From the NCBI RefSeq assembly GCF_010015475.1, contig NZ_ML974109.1, positions 22,842 to 86,841 on the forward strand: DNA of 64,000 nucleotides, in the 5' to 3' direction. The translations under genes and the position numbers were made by a program. Numbering within the stretch: the first letter of the stretch is position 1; each line of letters begins with the position of its first letter. The notes under the pieces are model-generated. The model searched no databases, was not told the origin of the DNA, and was given only the letters and a program-made list of their open reading frames with translations. The DNA comes from Pontibacter pamirensis (GTDB lineage Bacteria > Bacteroidota > Bacteroidia > Cytophagales > Hymenobacteraceae). Shown here one piece after another: positions 39,647-48,350 of the stretch.

Positions 39647-41305
39647 TTTAATAGTGGCAATCGACATAAAGCCATCAATAATGCAGTTTGTCCAGTAGCT
39701 GAATATCGACTTCTTCTCGTTATGTGTAACATCAATTTCACCTACACGTGGCTGCTCCCCATCATCACCCGAGTTACTTTCCTTAATAGCTACCCAATTG
39801 ACCACTTCAGACAATATCTCTTTCCCGAAGGATTGTTCCCCGCCAGTTCCCTTAGATAAAAGTTCTATTTCGAAATTGCTATAAATTAGTTTTAAGGTTC
39901 CTGTTGCCTTGTCATTTGTCAATTCAGCATCCATGCTCCCTCGGCTTATTTTTCCGCTCTCAACCCGCACAAAGGCTGTGGGGGCTATCATAGGATTTAA
40001 AATTTCAGGATCAAATGCTTCTACCTCCACATGTAATGTATGATAGCCATTCTCGTTCAACAAAGGTAGCCGCGATGTTAAACTTGCAGGTGCTTTACCC
40101 ATTATCATTCCTGTTATCTGCACTACAGCAGGATTTTCCATCGAAATATGCGCCGGAATATTACTGAAGTTCGAAATGGAAACTTCTATGTCTTCTAAGG
40201 AAATGTTTCCCCGCTCCGCCGCCTTCGGCACAATTTCCTCATACCGGGCAAAGCCATTATTCAGTTCAAAAGTATCTAACAGGAACCTAGTTTGCATATT
40301 CTGCACTATCTCATGTGGGAGCGGTCTCCTTGTTTCGTTACTAAAGTTTTTCTTGTCTTTGAAAACGTACAACGACGGGTCTTGAATAAGTGCGTGCTTT
40401 ACTATGAAATCTCCTTTGCGAGAATGTGCCGGGTAATCAACTCCATTAAGTGCAAAGAGGGGAATTTCTAAGTTTGTGTGTGATGTTGCTTCTCCTTTAG
40501 TTTGAGCTAGTGTAAAAGGATCTGTAGTTGGCTTAAAAACTACCTGCTTAGCCTGCAGTGTCCTCTTTTCAGTGTTCAAACTCACTGAATCGGCTGTTAA
40601 CTTGTAAAGGCCATCAGAAGTAAAATAAGCTGCCTGTTCAGCATTGAAAACAATGCGCGCAGCATAATAGGCCTTGTCCTGCGCGTGGAATGACTGACTA
40701 TCCAGCTTTATATCATCCACGGTGAGGTTAAACTGCTGTACAGAAAATATAGTTGATGCTGTATCTGTATCATCCCGAAAGCTGACTTTCCCGCTGTCAA
40801 GGTCTACTTGTCCTATCTGTAGTCCTTTTATTCTATTAGGCACCGATGCATGCAGCGGCTTGCCCTGCGTGGTTGTGTCCTTCCGCATCATCGTCACAAG
40901 CATTTCAGGATTTTCAATTAATAGTTCATCCAGTTGCGGGTCCCTGCCAAGCAGCACTGCCAGGTAGTTAAGACCGTTCAACGATATGTCACTGGACTGA
41001 AGATCCAGCAGCGTTGGCGATGCATTCTTATTCTGGCTGTTCAGTTGCTGCCAGCGCTCATAATCAGGTACCAGGGAAAGGCTGTCTAATGACAGGTTAC
41101 CAATAAAGGGTGAAAGCTGCAGCCCGTGAAGCTGAAGTTCATAAACACCGTCAGACTGCTCCGCCACCATTCGCTCCAGCTTGTTTTCCAACCAAATCGT
41201 TAGAAAGAATAAACCCATAAAAAGGAATAAAGCTATTCCAAAAATCCATGCCCCTGTTTTCAGCCAGCTTTTGCTCTTGTTATTTTCGTCGCTTTTATAT
41301 CTCAC
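39644..41305 (-). CDS. AsmA/DUF748-like membrane-anchored protein
   Basis: A 553-aa protein with one N-terminal membrane helix (GIALFLFMGLFFLTIWL) and a long periplasmic region of repeating beta strands (LQLHGLQLSPFIGNLSLDSL, LNGLNYLAVLLG, ISLEDIEVSISNFSNIP). This resembles DUF748 and AsmA proteins, which may bridge inner and outer membrane for lipid transport. The end (LLSKGTGGEQSFGKEIL) also fits. Exact role unknown. Confidence 0.75.
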   Translation of the reverse strand: MRYKSDENNKSKSWLKTGAWIFGIALFLFMGLFFLTIWLENKLERMVAEQSDGVYELQLHGLQLSPFIGNLSLDSLSLVPDYERWQQLNSQNKNASPTLLDLQSSDISLNGLNYLAVLLGRDPQLDELLIENPEMLVTMMRKDTTTQGKPLHASVPNRIKGLQIGQVDLDSGKVSFRDDTDTASTIFSVQQFNLTVDDIKLDSQSFHAQDKAYYAARIVFNAEQAAYFTSDGLYKLTADSVSLNTEKRTLQAKQVVFKPTTDPFTLAQTKGEATSHTNLEIPLFALNGVDYPAHSRKGDFIVKHALIQDPSLYVFKDKKNFSNETRRPLPHEIVQNMQTRFLLDTFELNNGFARYEEIVPKAAERGNISLEDIEVSISNFSNIPAHISMENPAVVQITGMIMGKAPASLTSRLPLLNENGYHTLHVEVEAFDPEILNPMIAPTAFVRVESGKISRGSMDAELTNDKATGTLKLIYSNFEIELLSKGTGGEQSFGKEILSEVVNWVAIKESNSGDDGEQPRVGEIDVTHNEKKSIFSYWTNCIIDGFMSIATIK

Positions 41306-41424
41306 AAATAACTATTTTAAATTTCTGTTCTATCTACGGGTTAACGCAAATACATTTTAATTTTTCAGCAATTTATTTAGGAATGTTAAAAATTGTGATA
41401 CAGAATAAGAAGTATTATATTTAT

Positions 41425-41438
41425 TGAACAAACGTTCA
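41425..41438. promoter_or_regulatory. Putative TetR operator
   Basis: TGAAC-AAAC-GTTCA is a perfect 5-bp inverted repeat ten bases before the regulator's ATG, in the place where TetR proteins repress their own genes. Confidence 0.55.
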
Positions 41439-41447
41439 TTCATTGAA

Positions 41448-42008
41448 ATGAAGAAGACAGAAGAGAAGCGGGAAAAAAGCAAAAAACTGTTGGTGGAGAC
41501 AGCACTCAACCTCTTTTCAGAAAAAGGATACGAGGCAACTTCCATCCGCCAAATAGCTTCAGAGGCTGGTGTGTCTTTAGGGCTGATGTACAATTACTTT
41601 AGAAGTAAAGAAGAACTGCTGCATGAGATATTCCGCCTTGGCAAGGAAGACATTCAGCATTCTTTTGCAAAATCAGGTAAGCCAGAAGGCACATCAGCAT
41701 TGAAGCAACATATCTTACAAACTGTCCAACTACTGAAAGAAAAGAGACATTTCTGGCGCCTGTTGCACAGTCTTCGGTTTCAGCGCAACATTATGGCGAC
41801 TGTTGCGGTGGAGGTACAGGAACAGATTGTATATGTAGAGGCGCAGCTAAAAGATAACCTCAAAGAGGCTGGTGCTCCTGCCCCGGACCTGGAAGCAAAG
41901 CTTTTTTTCGCCTCCATCGATGGCATGGCCTTGCATTACCTGCTGAACGAGAACTATCCTCTTGACGAAGTAGCGAGCCTGCTGATTCAGAAATATACAA
42001 CCTACTAA
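41448..42008 (+). CDS. TetR/AcrR-family transcriptional regulator
   Basis: A 186-aa regulator. The N-terminal helix-turn-helix is clear (IRQIASEAGVSLGLMYNYFR then SKEELLHEIF), followed by a helical ligand-binding domain. The ATG at 41448 is preferred over an in-frame TTG at 41424, because a palindromic operator-like sequence lies between. It is followed after 12 bases by a hydrolase gene, which it probably controls. The ligand is unknown. Confidence 0.9.
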   Translation: MKKTEEKREKSKKLLVETALNLFSEKGYEATSIRQIASEAGVSLGLMYNYFRSKEELLHEIFRLGKEDIQHSFAKSGKPEGTSALKQHILQTVQLLKEKRHFWRLLHSLRFQRNIMATVAVEVQEQIVYVEAQLKDNLKEAGAPAPDLEAKLFFASIDGMALHYLLNENYPLDEVASLLIQKYTTY

Positions 42009-42020
42009 ACAGATAAAACT

Positions 42021-42887
42021 ATGAAATCCCCAAAATGGCTTGATCGTATTTTATACCCGTTCCAGCACCATACCTTACAACTGGAGGCAGGGCAAATGCA
42101 TTATTTGGATGAAGGCAGTGGCGAGACTATTGTATTTGTGCACGGTACGCCCACTTGGTCTTTTGTGTGGCGGCAGCAAATAAAAGCCCTTAGCCGTAAC
42201 TACCGCTGCATTGCCCCGGACCACCTTGGCTTCGGACTTTCTGATAAACCTAGTGATGGCTTTCTTTATACTCCTGAAGCACATGCAGAAAACTTGGAAG
42301 CGCTGATAGAGCACCTACAACTCCGGAATATCACTTTGGTAGTGCACGATTTTGGTGGTCCCATCGGTCTGCGTTATGCGCTGCGCCACCCCGAAAACGT
42401 GAAAAACCTGATTATCATGAATTCCTGGATGTGGAACTTGGAAGAAGAAAAGCAGCTAAATAAAATAAGCAAATTTATGAGCGGAAGCATCGGCAGGTTC
42501 TTATACCTGCAAGGCGGGTTTTCTGTGCGGATGTTACTTCCCAGAGGTTATCATCAGCGCAAGCATCTTACTAAAGATATTCGTAATCACTATCAGAAGC
42601 CGCTTTCCGCCATTTCAGACAGATTAGGAACCTGGAACTTTGCAAAGGCCTTACATGAGGCTAACCCTTATTTTGAAGCACTTTGGAAACAGCGGGAGAA
42701 GCTGAAAGGAATAAATAAGCTCATACTTTGGGGGGAGAAAGACGCGCTGCTACCTCTACATTTCCTGGACAGATGGAAAGAGGGTTTTCCCGAAGCTAAA
42801 GTAGTGAGATTGAAAGCGGGTCATTTTCTGCAGGAGGAAAGCGGTGGTGAGGTAGCAGATGAAATAAAAAAGGTATTAGCTATATAA
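42021..42887 (+). CDS. Alpha/beta hydrolase, haloalkane-dehalogenase-like
   Basis: A 288-aa alpha/beta hydrolase. Catalytic features: HGTPTWSFVWR oxyanion loop (about residue 40), nucleophile Asp in VHDFGGP (about 110), acid Asp in GEKDALLP, and His in AGHFLQEE. Haloalkane dehalogenases use an Asp nucleophile, but their two halide-holding residues (Asn after HG and Trp after the Asp) are Thr and Phe here. So dehalogenation is uncertain; a related esterase or epoxide-type hydrolysis is possible. Confidence 0.82.
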   Translation: MKSPKWLDRILYPFQHHTLQLEAGQMHYLDEGSGETIVFVHGTPTWSFVWRQQIKALSRNYRCIAPDHLGFGLSDKPSDGFLYTPEAHAENLEALIEHLQLRNITLVVHDFGGPIGLRYALRHPENVKNLIIMNSWMWNLEEEKQLNKISKFMSGSIGRFLYLQGGFSVRMLLPRGYHQRKHLTKDIRNHYQKPLSAISDRLGTWNFAKALHEANPYFEALWKQREKLKGINKLILWGEKDALLPLHFLDRWKEGFPEAKVVRLKAGHFLQEESGGEVADEIKKVLAI

Positions 42888-42941
42888 AATATTGGCATGA
42901 AAATGGATGTTGCGATTTAAACTAATATTTCAATTTTCAAC

Positions 42942-43256
42942 ATGAAAAAGCTATTCCCATGTTCTCTGCTGCTGCTGCTATTCTGCTTCCTGTTTACTTC
43001 TTGTGACGAGAGGAATGACAATGTGCTGCCTGTAGCTGAACTTTCCGTGGAGAGAACTTTTACCAGTACGGCTACAACTGAAGTTAACGCAGCCTCATAT
43101 ACAGAAGAAACAGTAACAGGAGATTTCATAAACAATGACGGTGAACTCGTCGTTATTGTTTCAGCTTCTGCTGAAGGCGGCAGAGACCATGTTTTCTTCA
43201 CTGTTCTGGCAGAAAATCTGAAGCATAACAATATTGGCAGGTACACCTTAAAGTAA
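42942..43256 (+). CDS. Lipoprotein, N-terminal part of an interrupted gene
   Basis: A 104-residue lipoprotein: signal and lipobox (FLFTSCDER), then a beta-rich domain (EETVTGDFINNDGELVVIV, HVFFTVLAENLKHNNIG). It stops at TAA after GRYTLK, and the same frame continues for ten codons and then into the next frame piece. Together they read as one protein of about 199 codons with a stop inside. Function unknown; the whole looks like a Bacteroidetes DUF6252-type lipoprotein. Confidence 0.6.
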   Translation: MKKLFPCSLLLLLFCFLFTSCDERNDNVLPVAELSVERTFTSTATTEVNAASYTEETVTGDFINNDGELVVIVSASAEGGRDHVFFTVLAENLKHNNIGRYTLK

Positions 43257-43286
43257 CAACCAGATAGTAGCGTAGGAGACATACAG

Positions 43287-43541
43287 ATGTATTATGGCTA
43301 CCATATTTCCTCTACATCCTCCCCCACCAGTCGGGGCTTTGGAAGTAACAATAGAGACATTGAAGGAGAATTCGTGATTACCGGGTATGACGCAAAGTAC
43401 AAAGTGGTGAGCGGCTACTTTGAAGTAAAAACAGATGATATTGACGACCTGACCACCTATTACGCAAATCCTGCAGACGCTCCGAGAGTAGATGTAAGCA
43501 TTACGGGTGAGTTTAAAAATGTAAAACTTAAGGAGGTTTAG
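43287..43541 (+). pseudogene. C-terminal part of the interrupted lipoprotein
   Basis: In the same frame as 42942-43256, reached through the codons QPDSSVGDIQ after the TAA. It contains GEFVITGYDAKYKVVSGYFE and ends VSITGEFKNVKLKEV, typical beta strands. An ATG at 43287 could restart translation, but without a signal peptide the product would be mislocated. A sequencing error at the stop is possible. Confidence 0.6.
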
Positions 43542-43560
43542 TCCATAACTTATTAAATGC

Positions 43561-43605
43561 AAAAATGCAGCGGCAGAAATAAATAACTCCTGCCGCTGCA
43601 TTTTT
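43561..43605. terminator. Bidirectional terminator
   Basis: AAAAATGCAGCGGCAG (43561-43576) and CTGCCGCTGCATTTTT (43590-43605) are perfect 16-base arms with A-run and T-run ends. It lies between the lipoprotein and the convergent hisIE end. Confidence 0.92.
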
Positions 43606-43622
43606 ATATGATTCTGAGATTT

Positions 43623-44231
43623 CTATTTTTTATGCCGCTCCTGCAGCACCTCCACCACATCTTTTAGCTCCAGCCCGGTTGCTGAAAGAAGCACCAGCAG
43701 GTGGTACAGTAAGTCAGCTGCTTCACCTTTCATGGTGTCTAACTCGCCTGCCACGGCATCAATCACCGTTTCAACAGCTTCCTCCCCCACTTTCTGGGCA
43801 ATTTTATTCACACCTTTTTCAAACAGGAAATTAGTGTATGAACCTTCTACCGGGTTAGCTTTTCGTTGCTGTATAACTTCTTCAAGGTCAGCGATGAAAC
43901 GAATAGCAGTAGCCCTGTTAGAGGCAGCCTCCTCACCAAAACAACTGGTAGAGCCGGTATGGCAGGTTGGACCTGTTGGGTTAACCTTTATCAGAAGCGA
44001 GTCTGCATCACAGTCGCGTATAATGCTCTTTACCTGCAGTGTGTTGCCGGAAGTCTCTCCTTTTGTCCAGAGCCGGTTTTTTGAGCGCGAAAAAAAGGTA
44101 ACCAGTCCCTCCTGCCGGGTTTTGTCCAGCGCCTCCTGGTTCATATAGCCTAGCATCAGCACCTGGCCCGTCAGTTCGTCCTGTATAACGGCTGGTACAA
44201 GTCCGCCTGTTTTATCAAAATCTAATTCCAC
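43623..44231 (-). CDS. hisIE: Bifunctional phosphoribosyl-AMP cyclohydrolase / phosphoribosyl-ATP pyrophosphatase
   Basis: A 202-aa cytoplasmic fusion for histidine synthesis steps 2 and 3. The N-terminal HisI domain has WTKGETSGNTLQVKSI, the metal motif RDCDADSLLIKV and TCHTGSTSCF with its zinc Cys. The C-terminal HisE domain has FEKGVNKIAQKVGEEAVETV. It is the last gene of the hisHAF-IE block; a 91-base gap with GTTAGAGA repeats separates it from hisF. Confidence 0.95.
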   Translation of the reverse strand: MELDFDKTGGLVPAVIQDELTGQVLMLGYMNQEALDKTRQEGLVTFFSRSKNRLWTKGETSGNTLQVKSIIRDCDADSLLIKVNPTGPTCHTGSTSCFGEEAASNRATAIRFIADLEEVIQQRKANPVEGSYTNFLFEKGVNKIAQKVGEEAVETVIDAVAGELDTMKGEAADLLYHLLVLLSATGLELKDVVEVLQERHKK

Positions 44232-44243
44232 CTATTTTGAGTT

Positions 44244-44272
44244 AAAAAGTTAGAGAGTTAGAGAGTTAGTAA
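44244..44272. repeat. Short simple repeat GTTAGAGA
   Basis: GTTAGAGA occurs in direct tandem twice, with a partial third copy, in the gap between hisF and hisIE. Similar runs appear between Bacteroidetes genes; no function is assigned. Confidence 0.5.
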
Positions 44273-44322
44273 GTGTAGCTTAAGGACTATACTTGCTAAT
44301 TCAATCACATATTCAAAATTGA

Positions 44323-45081
44323 CTATAGCCGTACATCCACGCCTTGCTCCTTCAGATACTTTTTCAGGTCAGGCACCTCCAATTCTCGGAAGTGGAAGAG
44401 GCTGGCAGCCAGTGCCGCGTCAGCATGTGCCTGATGAAATACGTCAGCAAAATGCTGCTTACTGCCTGCACCGCCCGAGGCAACCACAGGAACCGAAACG
44501 GCTTTGGCTACAGCTCCTGTAATATCCAGGGCGAAGCCTGCTTTGGTGCCGTCGTTGTTCATGCTGGTGAGCAGGATTTCGCCTGCCCCTAAATCTGTCA
44601 CTTTTCGCGCCCAGTCTACGGTGGCATGCTCTGTTTCTACGGTACCGGCACGTGCATAGACTTTCCACCCTGTAGCGTCGGTATGCTTGGTGTCTACGGC
44701 CACGGTCACACACTGGCTGCCGAAGCGTTTAGCCAAATCCTCCACTAAAGCTGGATTCTGAATAGCGGCTGAGTTGATAGAAACTTTATCCGCTCCTGCC
44801 TGTAACAGCACCTCCACATCAGCCACAGCACTTATACCGCCACCTACTGTAAAAGGTATATCGATGTGGCGGGCAATGTCGCGTACGAGTTCGGCAAAGG
44901 TCTTTCGTTCTTCGTTTGTGGCTGTGATATCTAAGAAAACAAGTTCGTCAGCACCTTGTTCGGCATACCACTTAGCCAGTTCCACCGGGTCTCCTGCATC
45001 GCGGATGTTCTCGAAGCGCACGCCCTTTACAGTACGTCCGTTCTTAATATCGAGGCAGGGTATGATGCGTTTTGTTAGCAT
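44323..45081 (-). CDS. hisF: Imidazole glycerol phosphate synthase, cyclase subunit
   Basis: A 252-aa TIM barrel. [15 protein letters not shown] carries the catalytic Asp11, and [13 protein letters not shown] and [17 protein letters not shown] form phosphate-binding loops near the C-terminal end of the barrel. With HisH it turns PRFAR and ammonia into imidazole glycerol phosphate and AICAR. It overlaps hisA by 7 bases. Confidence 0.96.
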   Translation of the reverse strand: MLTKRIIPCLDIKNGRTVKGVRFENIRDAGDPVELAKWYAEQGADELVFLDITATNEERKTFAELVRDIARHIDIPFTVGGGISAVADVEVLLQAGADKVSINSAAIQNPALVEDLAKRFGSQCVTVAVDTKHTDATGWKVYARAGTVETEHATVDWARKVTDLGAGEILLTSMNNDGTKAGFALDITGAVAKAVSVPVVASGGAGSKQHFADVFHQAHADAALAASLFHFRELEVPDLKKYLKEQGVDVRL

Positions 45082-45797
45082 ATAAATCGCTCTAAGTCTT
45101 TTAACTGAATAGTACCTTCATAAATTGCTTTGCCAATGATGGCACCTTCCATACCTATTTTCTGCAGCACTTCCAGGTCTTCTATTGTCGTGACGCCACC
45201 GCTTGCTATCAAACCTGCTTTCGGAAGCGTCGCCTTCAGTTCGCGGTAGGTATCGGTAGAAGGGCCCTGCAGTTTACCGTCCTTGCTTACATCGGTACAA
45301 ATGAACAGATTTGCTCCAGTCTCTATATAATCTGAAATAAATTTCTGCAGCGCATAATCGCTTTCTTCTGTCCAGGCGCTGATAGCGATGTGCTGGCCTT
45401 TAAAATCAGCACCTATGATGATTTTGTCTGGGCCATACTGCTGAAGCCATCCTTTCACCGTTTCCGGCTCCCGCACCGCAATGCTTCCGGCCGTAATCTG
45501 AGAGGCTCCTGCATCAAAAGCCTGTTGCACTGCCTCTGCCGACTGTAGACCACCGCCAAAGTCAATGGTTAACCCGGTATTGGCTGCTATGTTCTCCAGA
45601 ACAGCCAGGTTCACTGGCTTTCTGGCCCTCGCACCATCTAAATCTACTAGGTGCAAACGCTTAACACCGTGCGCCTCGAAGCGTTTGGCTACTTCCAAGG
45701 GGTTGCTGTCATAGGTTGTCTGCTGGGCAAAATCTCCTTCAGTCAGGCGAACGCACTGGCCGCCAATCAAATCGATAGCTGGTATAATCTCCATCAT
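45075..45797 (-). CDS. hisA: Phosphoribosylformimino-5-aminoimidazole carboxamide ribotide isomerase
   Basis: A 240-aa TIM barrel related to HisF. Catalytic Asp8 lies in [14 protein letters not shown], and Asp in [15 protein letters not shown] is the second catalytic residue; [13 protein letters not shown] closes the barrel. It catalyses the Amadori step (ProFAR to PRFAR). Overlaps hisH by 4 bases. Confidence 0.96.
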   Translation of the reverse strand: MMEIIPAIDLIGGQCVRLTEGDFAQQTTYDSNPLEVAKRFEAHGVKRLHLVDLDGARARKPVNLAVLENIAANTGLTIDFGGGLQSAEAVQQAFDAGASQITAGSIAVREPETVKGWLQQYGPDKIIIGADFKGQHIAISAWTEESDYALQKFISDYIETGANLFICTDVSKDGKLQGPSTDTYRELKATLPKAGLIASGGVTTIEDLEVLQKIGMEGAIIGKAIYEGTIQLKDLERFIC

Positions 45798-46375
45798 AAG
45801 GCTAAAAAGTTCTTAATGATTTGTGAGCCGGCAGGCCCGCTTTTCTCCGGGTGAAATTGGGCGGCATAAAAGTTTTTATACTGCAAAGCAGCGGAAAAAG
45901 GCTCCGGATAAACGGACTGGGCGATGGTATAGTCGCTGTTTGGCACATAATAACTATGCACATAATAAACGTACTCCTGCTCCTTTATACCTTCAAACAG
46001 TGGCGATTGCAGGTTCTCCAACTGGTTCCAACCCATGTGCGGGACTTTCAAATTGGTCTGGAAACGCTTTACCTGCAACGGAATGATGCCCAGTAAATCA
46101 GTGTCACCCTCCTCGGAGTGCTTGCACAGCAGTTGCATGCCCAGGCAAACGCCAAAGAACGGCTGCTCCAGTGTGGGCAAAAGCTTGTCGAGGTTGCGGG
46201 CTTTAAGCTGTGCCATGGCCGACGAAGCCTCTCCCACTCCCGGGAAAATAACCTTGTCAGCAGACTTGATGGTTTCAAAGTCGGCACTCAGCTTGGCCTG
46301 TATACCCAGCCGCTCCAGTGCAAACAGCACCGACTGTACATTACCGGCTTTATAATCAACTATAACTAAGTTCAT
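45794..46375 (-). CDS. hisH: Imidazole glycerol phosphate synthase, glutaminase subunit
   Basis: A 193-aa class I glutamine amidotransferase. The Cys of the triad is in GVCLGMQLL and the His-Glu pair in QFHPEKSGPAG. It hydrolyses glutamine and passes ammonia through the HisF barrel. It is the first gene of this second his block; no leader or promoter could be assigned upstream. Confidence 0.96.
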   Translation of the reverse strand: MNLVIVDYKAGNVQSVLFALERLGIQAKLSADFETIKSADKVIFPGVGEASSAMAQLKARNLDKLLPTLEQPFFGVCLGMQLLCKHSEEGDTDLLGIIPLQVKRFQTNLKVPHMGWNQLENLQSPLFEGIKEQEYVYYVHSYYVPNSDYTIAQSVYPEPFSAALQYKNFYAAQFHPEKSGPAGSQIIKNFLAL

Positions 46376-46704
46376 CTATGTAGACGTGATATATTAGATG
46401 TTAGACTGATGGCATTTCAACACAGGCAACCGTTTTCTGACTCAATCATGAGACACATACTAAGCCAAAGCATTAATCCTGTTCATCTCATTAATCCTAA
46501 AATCCTGATTCAGATAAACAAAAAAGCCTGACCCATTTCGGAGTCAGGCTTTGGATATCATGTTTATGTTTTAGCGAATCCAAAGGCAGACGGCTCCGAA
46601 ACGAGTGCTTCGTGCGTGGTGGTGATGAATATGTGCTCTGATGCCTGCCATTGCTACAAAGATAGAACTTGCCGTGTATAATGTATAGCTAATGCTTAAA
46701 AATT
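46376..46704. other. Intergenic region with mgtE terminator
   Basis: No gene supported. It holds the terminator at 46519-46552 and AT-rich DNA in which the hisH promoter should lie. Confidence 0.6.
46519..46552 (-). terminator. Terminator of mgtE
   Basis: AAAGCCTGAC (46523-46532) and GTCAGGCTTT (46543-46552) form a 10-bp stem. On the minus strand a T-run (TTTTTT) follows. It ends the mgtE transcript before the hisH promoter region. Confidence 0.88.
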
Positions 46705-48060
46705 TTATAGCAAAGTGCCTGTCAGTATGGCTGCGGCAATGGAAAAATAGATGACCAGACCTGTCACATCCACGAGCGTCGCTACAAAAGGTGCCGATGA
46801 AGTGGCAGGGTCCAGGCGTAACAAACGAAGCAAAAATGGTATCATGGAGCCTGAAAGTGTACCCCACAGCACTATACCAATTAGCGAGAGTCCAACTGTC
46901 ATACCTATTAAATGAGCATACTCGCCATAGTCATAAAAGCCCGCCTGCTGCCACAGCACAATCCTGATATACCCGACAGCGCCCAGAATCAAACCTAATA
47001 ACAAACCAGAAAATATCTCCTTCCGCATCACGTACCACCAATCCTTTATACCCAGCTCCTTAATGGCCATAGCCCGCACAATCAATGTGGCTGCCTGAGA
47101 CCCGGAGTTACCACCACTGGAGATTATCAGTGGAATAAAGAGCGCAAGAACCACCGCCTGCTCAATTTCGCCTTCAAAGAAACCCATGGCAGAGGCTGTC
47201 AGCATCTCTCCCAAAAACAGAATCAGCAAAACGCTTGCCCGCTTACGCACCAGCGTCAGCAAAGGCGTTTCTGTATAAGATAGCTCCAGCGCCTCCAGAC
47301 CACCGAACTTCTGAATGTCTTCCGTATCCCGACGTTCAATTTCATCAAAAATGTCGTCGAACGTTACAATGCCTACCAGCACGCCGCTTTCTGATACGAC
47401 CGGCATTACGGCCCTGTCATACTTATCAAACTGCTCAATGGCTTCTTCCCGGGTCATGGTGGTGGTGAGGCTCACAAACTGGTAGTCCATTAATGACTCA
47501 ATTGTCTGCTCTTCATCGGCCATCAGCAGTTTTCCTATTCGGATATCGTCGATGAGCCTGTTTTCCTTGTCTATAACATACAGGTGGTTCAGTGTCTCCG
47601 CTTTTTTGCCATAGCGTTTGATGTTGTTCATGGCTTGCCTGATGGTCCACCCTTTTTTGGCCTGTATATAATAAGGCGTCATGATGCGGGCAATACTCTT
47701 TTCCGGGTATCCCAACAGGTTCAGGGCAATGCTTTTCTCCTCATCCGACAGCAGGTTAATAGACTCTTTTATGAGCAAGTCCGGGAAGTTCTCGAAAATT
47801 TCTGTCCGGTCGTCCGGAGCCATGTTCTCCAGCATATCAGCCGTATCGCGGGAGCCAATCTCTTTGAGTATATCTTCCTGTATGTTGTGGTTGAAGTATG
47901 TAAAAACTTCTGCTTTAAGCGTACCTGGCAGCAGCAAAAATGCCAGAACCCTTTCTTTAGCACTTAACTTCGTAATAACTTCCGCAATGTCATTGGGGTG
48001 CTTGTGACGGAGGTCTTCAAAATTTATATCCGTACGAAAGGTATCGAGTGGTTTAACCAT
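46705..48060 (-). CDS. mgtE: Magnesium transporter MgtE
   Basis: A 451-aa Mg2+ channel. It has an N-terminal superhelical domain (ENMAPDDRTEIFENFPDL), two CBS domains (IARIMTPYYIQAKKGWT; LTTTMTREEAIEQFDKYD, then MPVVSESGVLVGIVTFDD) and five helices with the pore signature GGNSGSQAATLIVRA and LWGTLSGSMIPFLLRLLRLD plus DPATSSAPFVATLVDVTGL. It lies alone between his and trp genes with its own terminator. Confidence 0.95.
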   Translation of the reverse strand: MVKPLDTFRTDINFEDLRHKHPNDIAEVITKLSAKERVLAFLLLPGTLKAEVFTYFNHNIQEDILKEIGSRDTADMLENMAPDDRTEIFENFPDLLIKESINLLSDEEKSIALNLLGYPEKSIARIMTPYYIQAKKGWTIRQAMNNIKRYGKKAETLNHLYVIDKENRLIDDIRIGKLLMADEEQTIESLMDYQFVSLTTTMTREEAIEQFDKYDRAVMPVVSESGVLVGIVTFDDIFDEIERRDTEDIQKFGGLEALELSYTETPLLTLVRKRASVLLILFLGEMLTASAMGFFEGEIEQAVVLALFIPLIISSGGNSGSQAATLIVRAMAIKELGIKDWWYVMRKEIFSGLLLGLILGAVGYIRIVLWQQAGFYDYGEYAHLIGMTVGLSLIGIVLWGTLSGSMIPFLLRLLRLDPATSSAPFVATLVDVTGLVIYFSIAAAILTGTLL

Positions 48061-48190
48061 TGCATTTTAATATAGTTATTCTTTGAGGCTTTACTGCTCA
48101 AAGACAAAACGGTTGCTCCATATGCTTTTCATGATGCGCAAAGACATAGAACAGCCAAAGACTATTTACGTATTCACATATAACGCAAAA

Positions 48191-48257
48191 TGGCCGTTGC
48201 TACGTTATCCTACCAACATTCGTTAGTGAGGTTCTATAACAACGGCCCTTTCTTACA
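48191..48257 (-). terminator. Hairpin downstream of the trp operon
   Basis: GGCCGTTG and CAACGGCC flank an imperfect long stem that includes GTTAT and ATAAC; a T-rich run follows on the minus strand. It is a candidate terminator for trpEGDCFBA-aroF. Confidence 0.6.
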
Positions 48258-48350
48258 ATTGACTTAGATACCCAATAAGCCAACATGTTATGTAGCACAG
48301 AATTACCTGCTACTACAGTTGCGCTCCAAGAACTGCATCTGTATCCTTGT

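Noticed and set aside
46571..46867. A 98-codon minus-strand frame at the mgtE 3' end
   Set aside because: It overlaps mgtE in another frame and shows no signature; considered chance.
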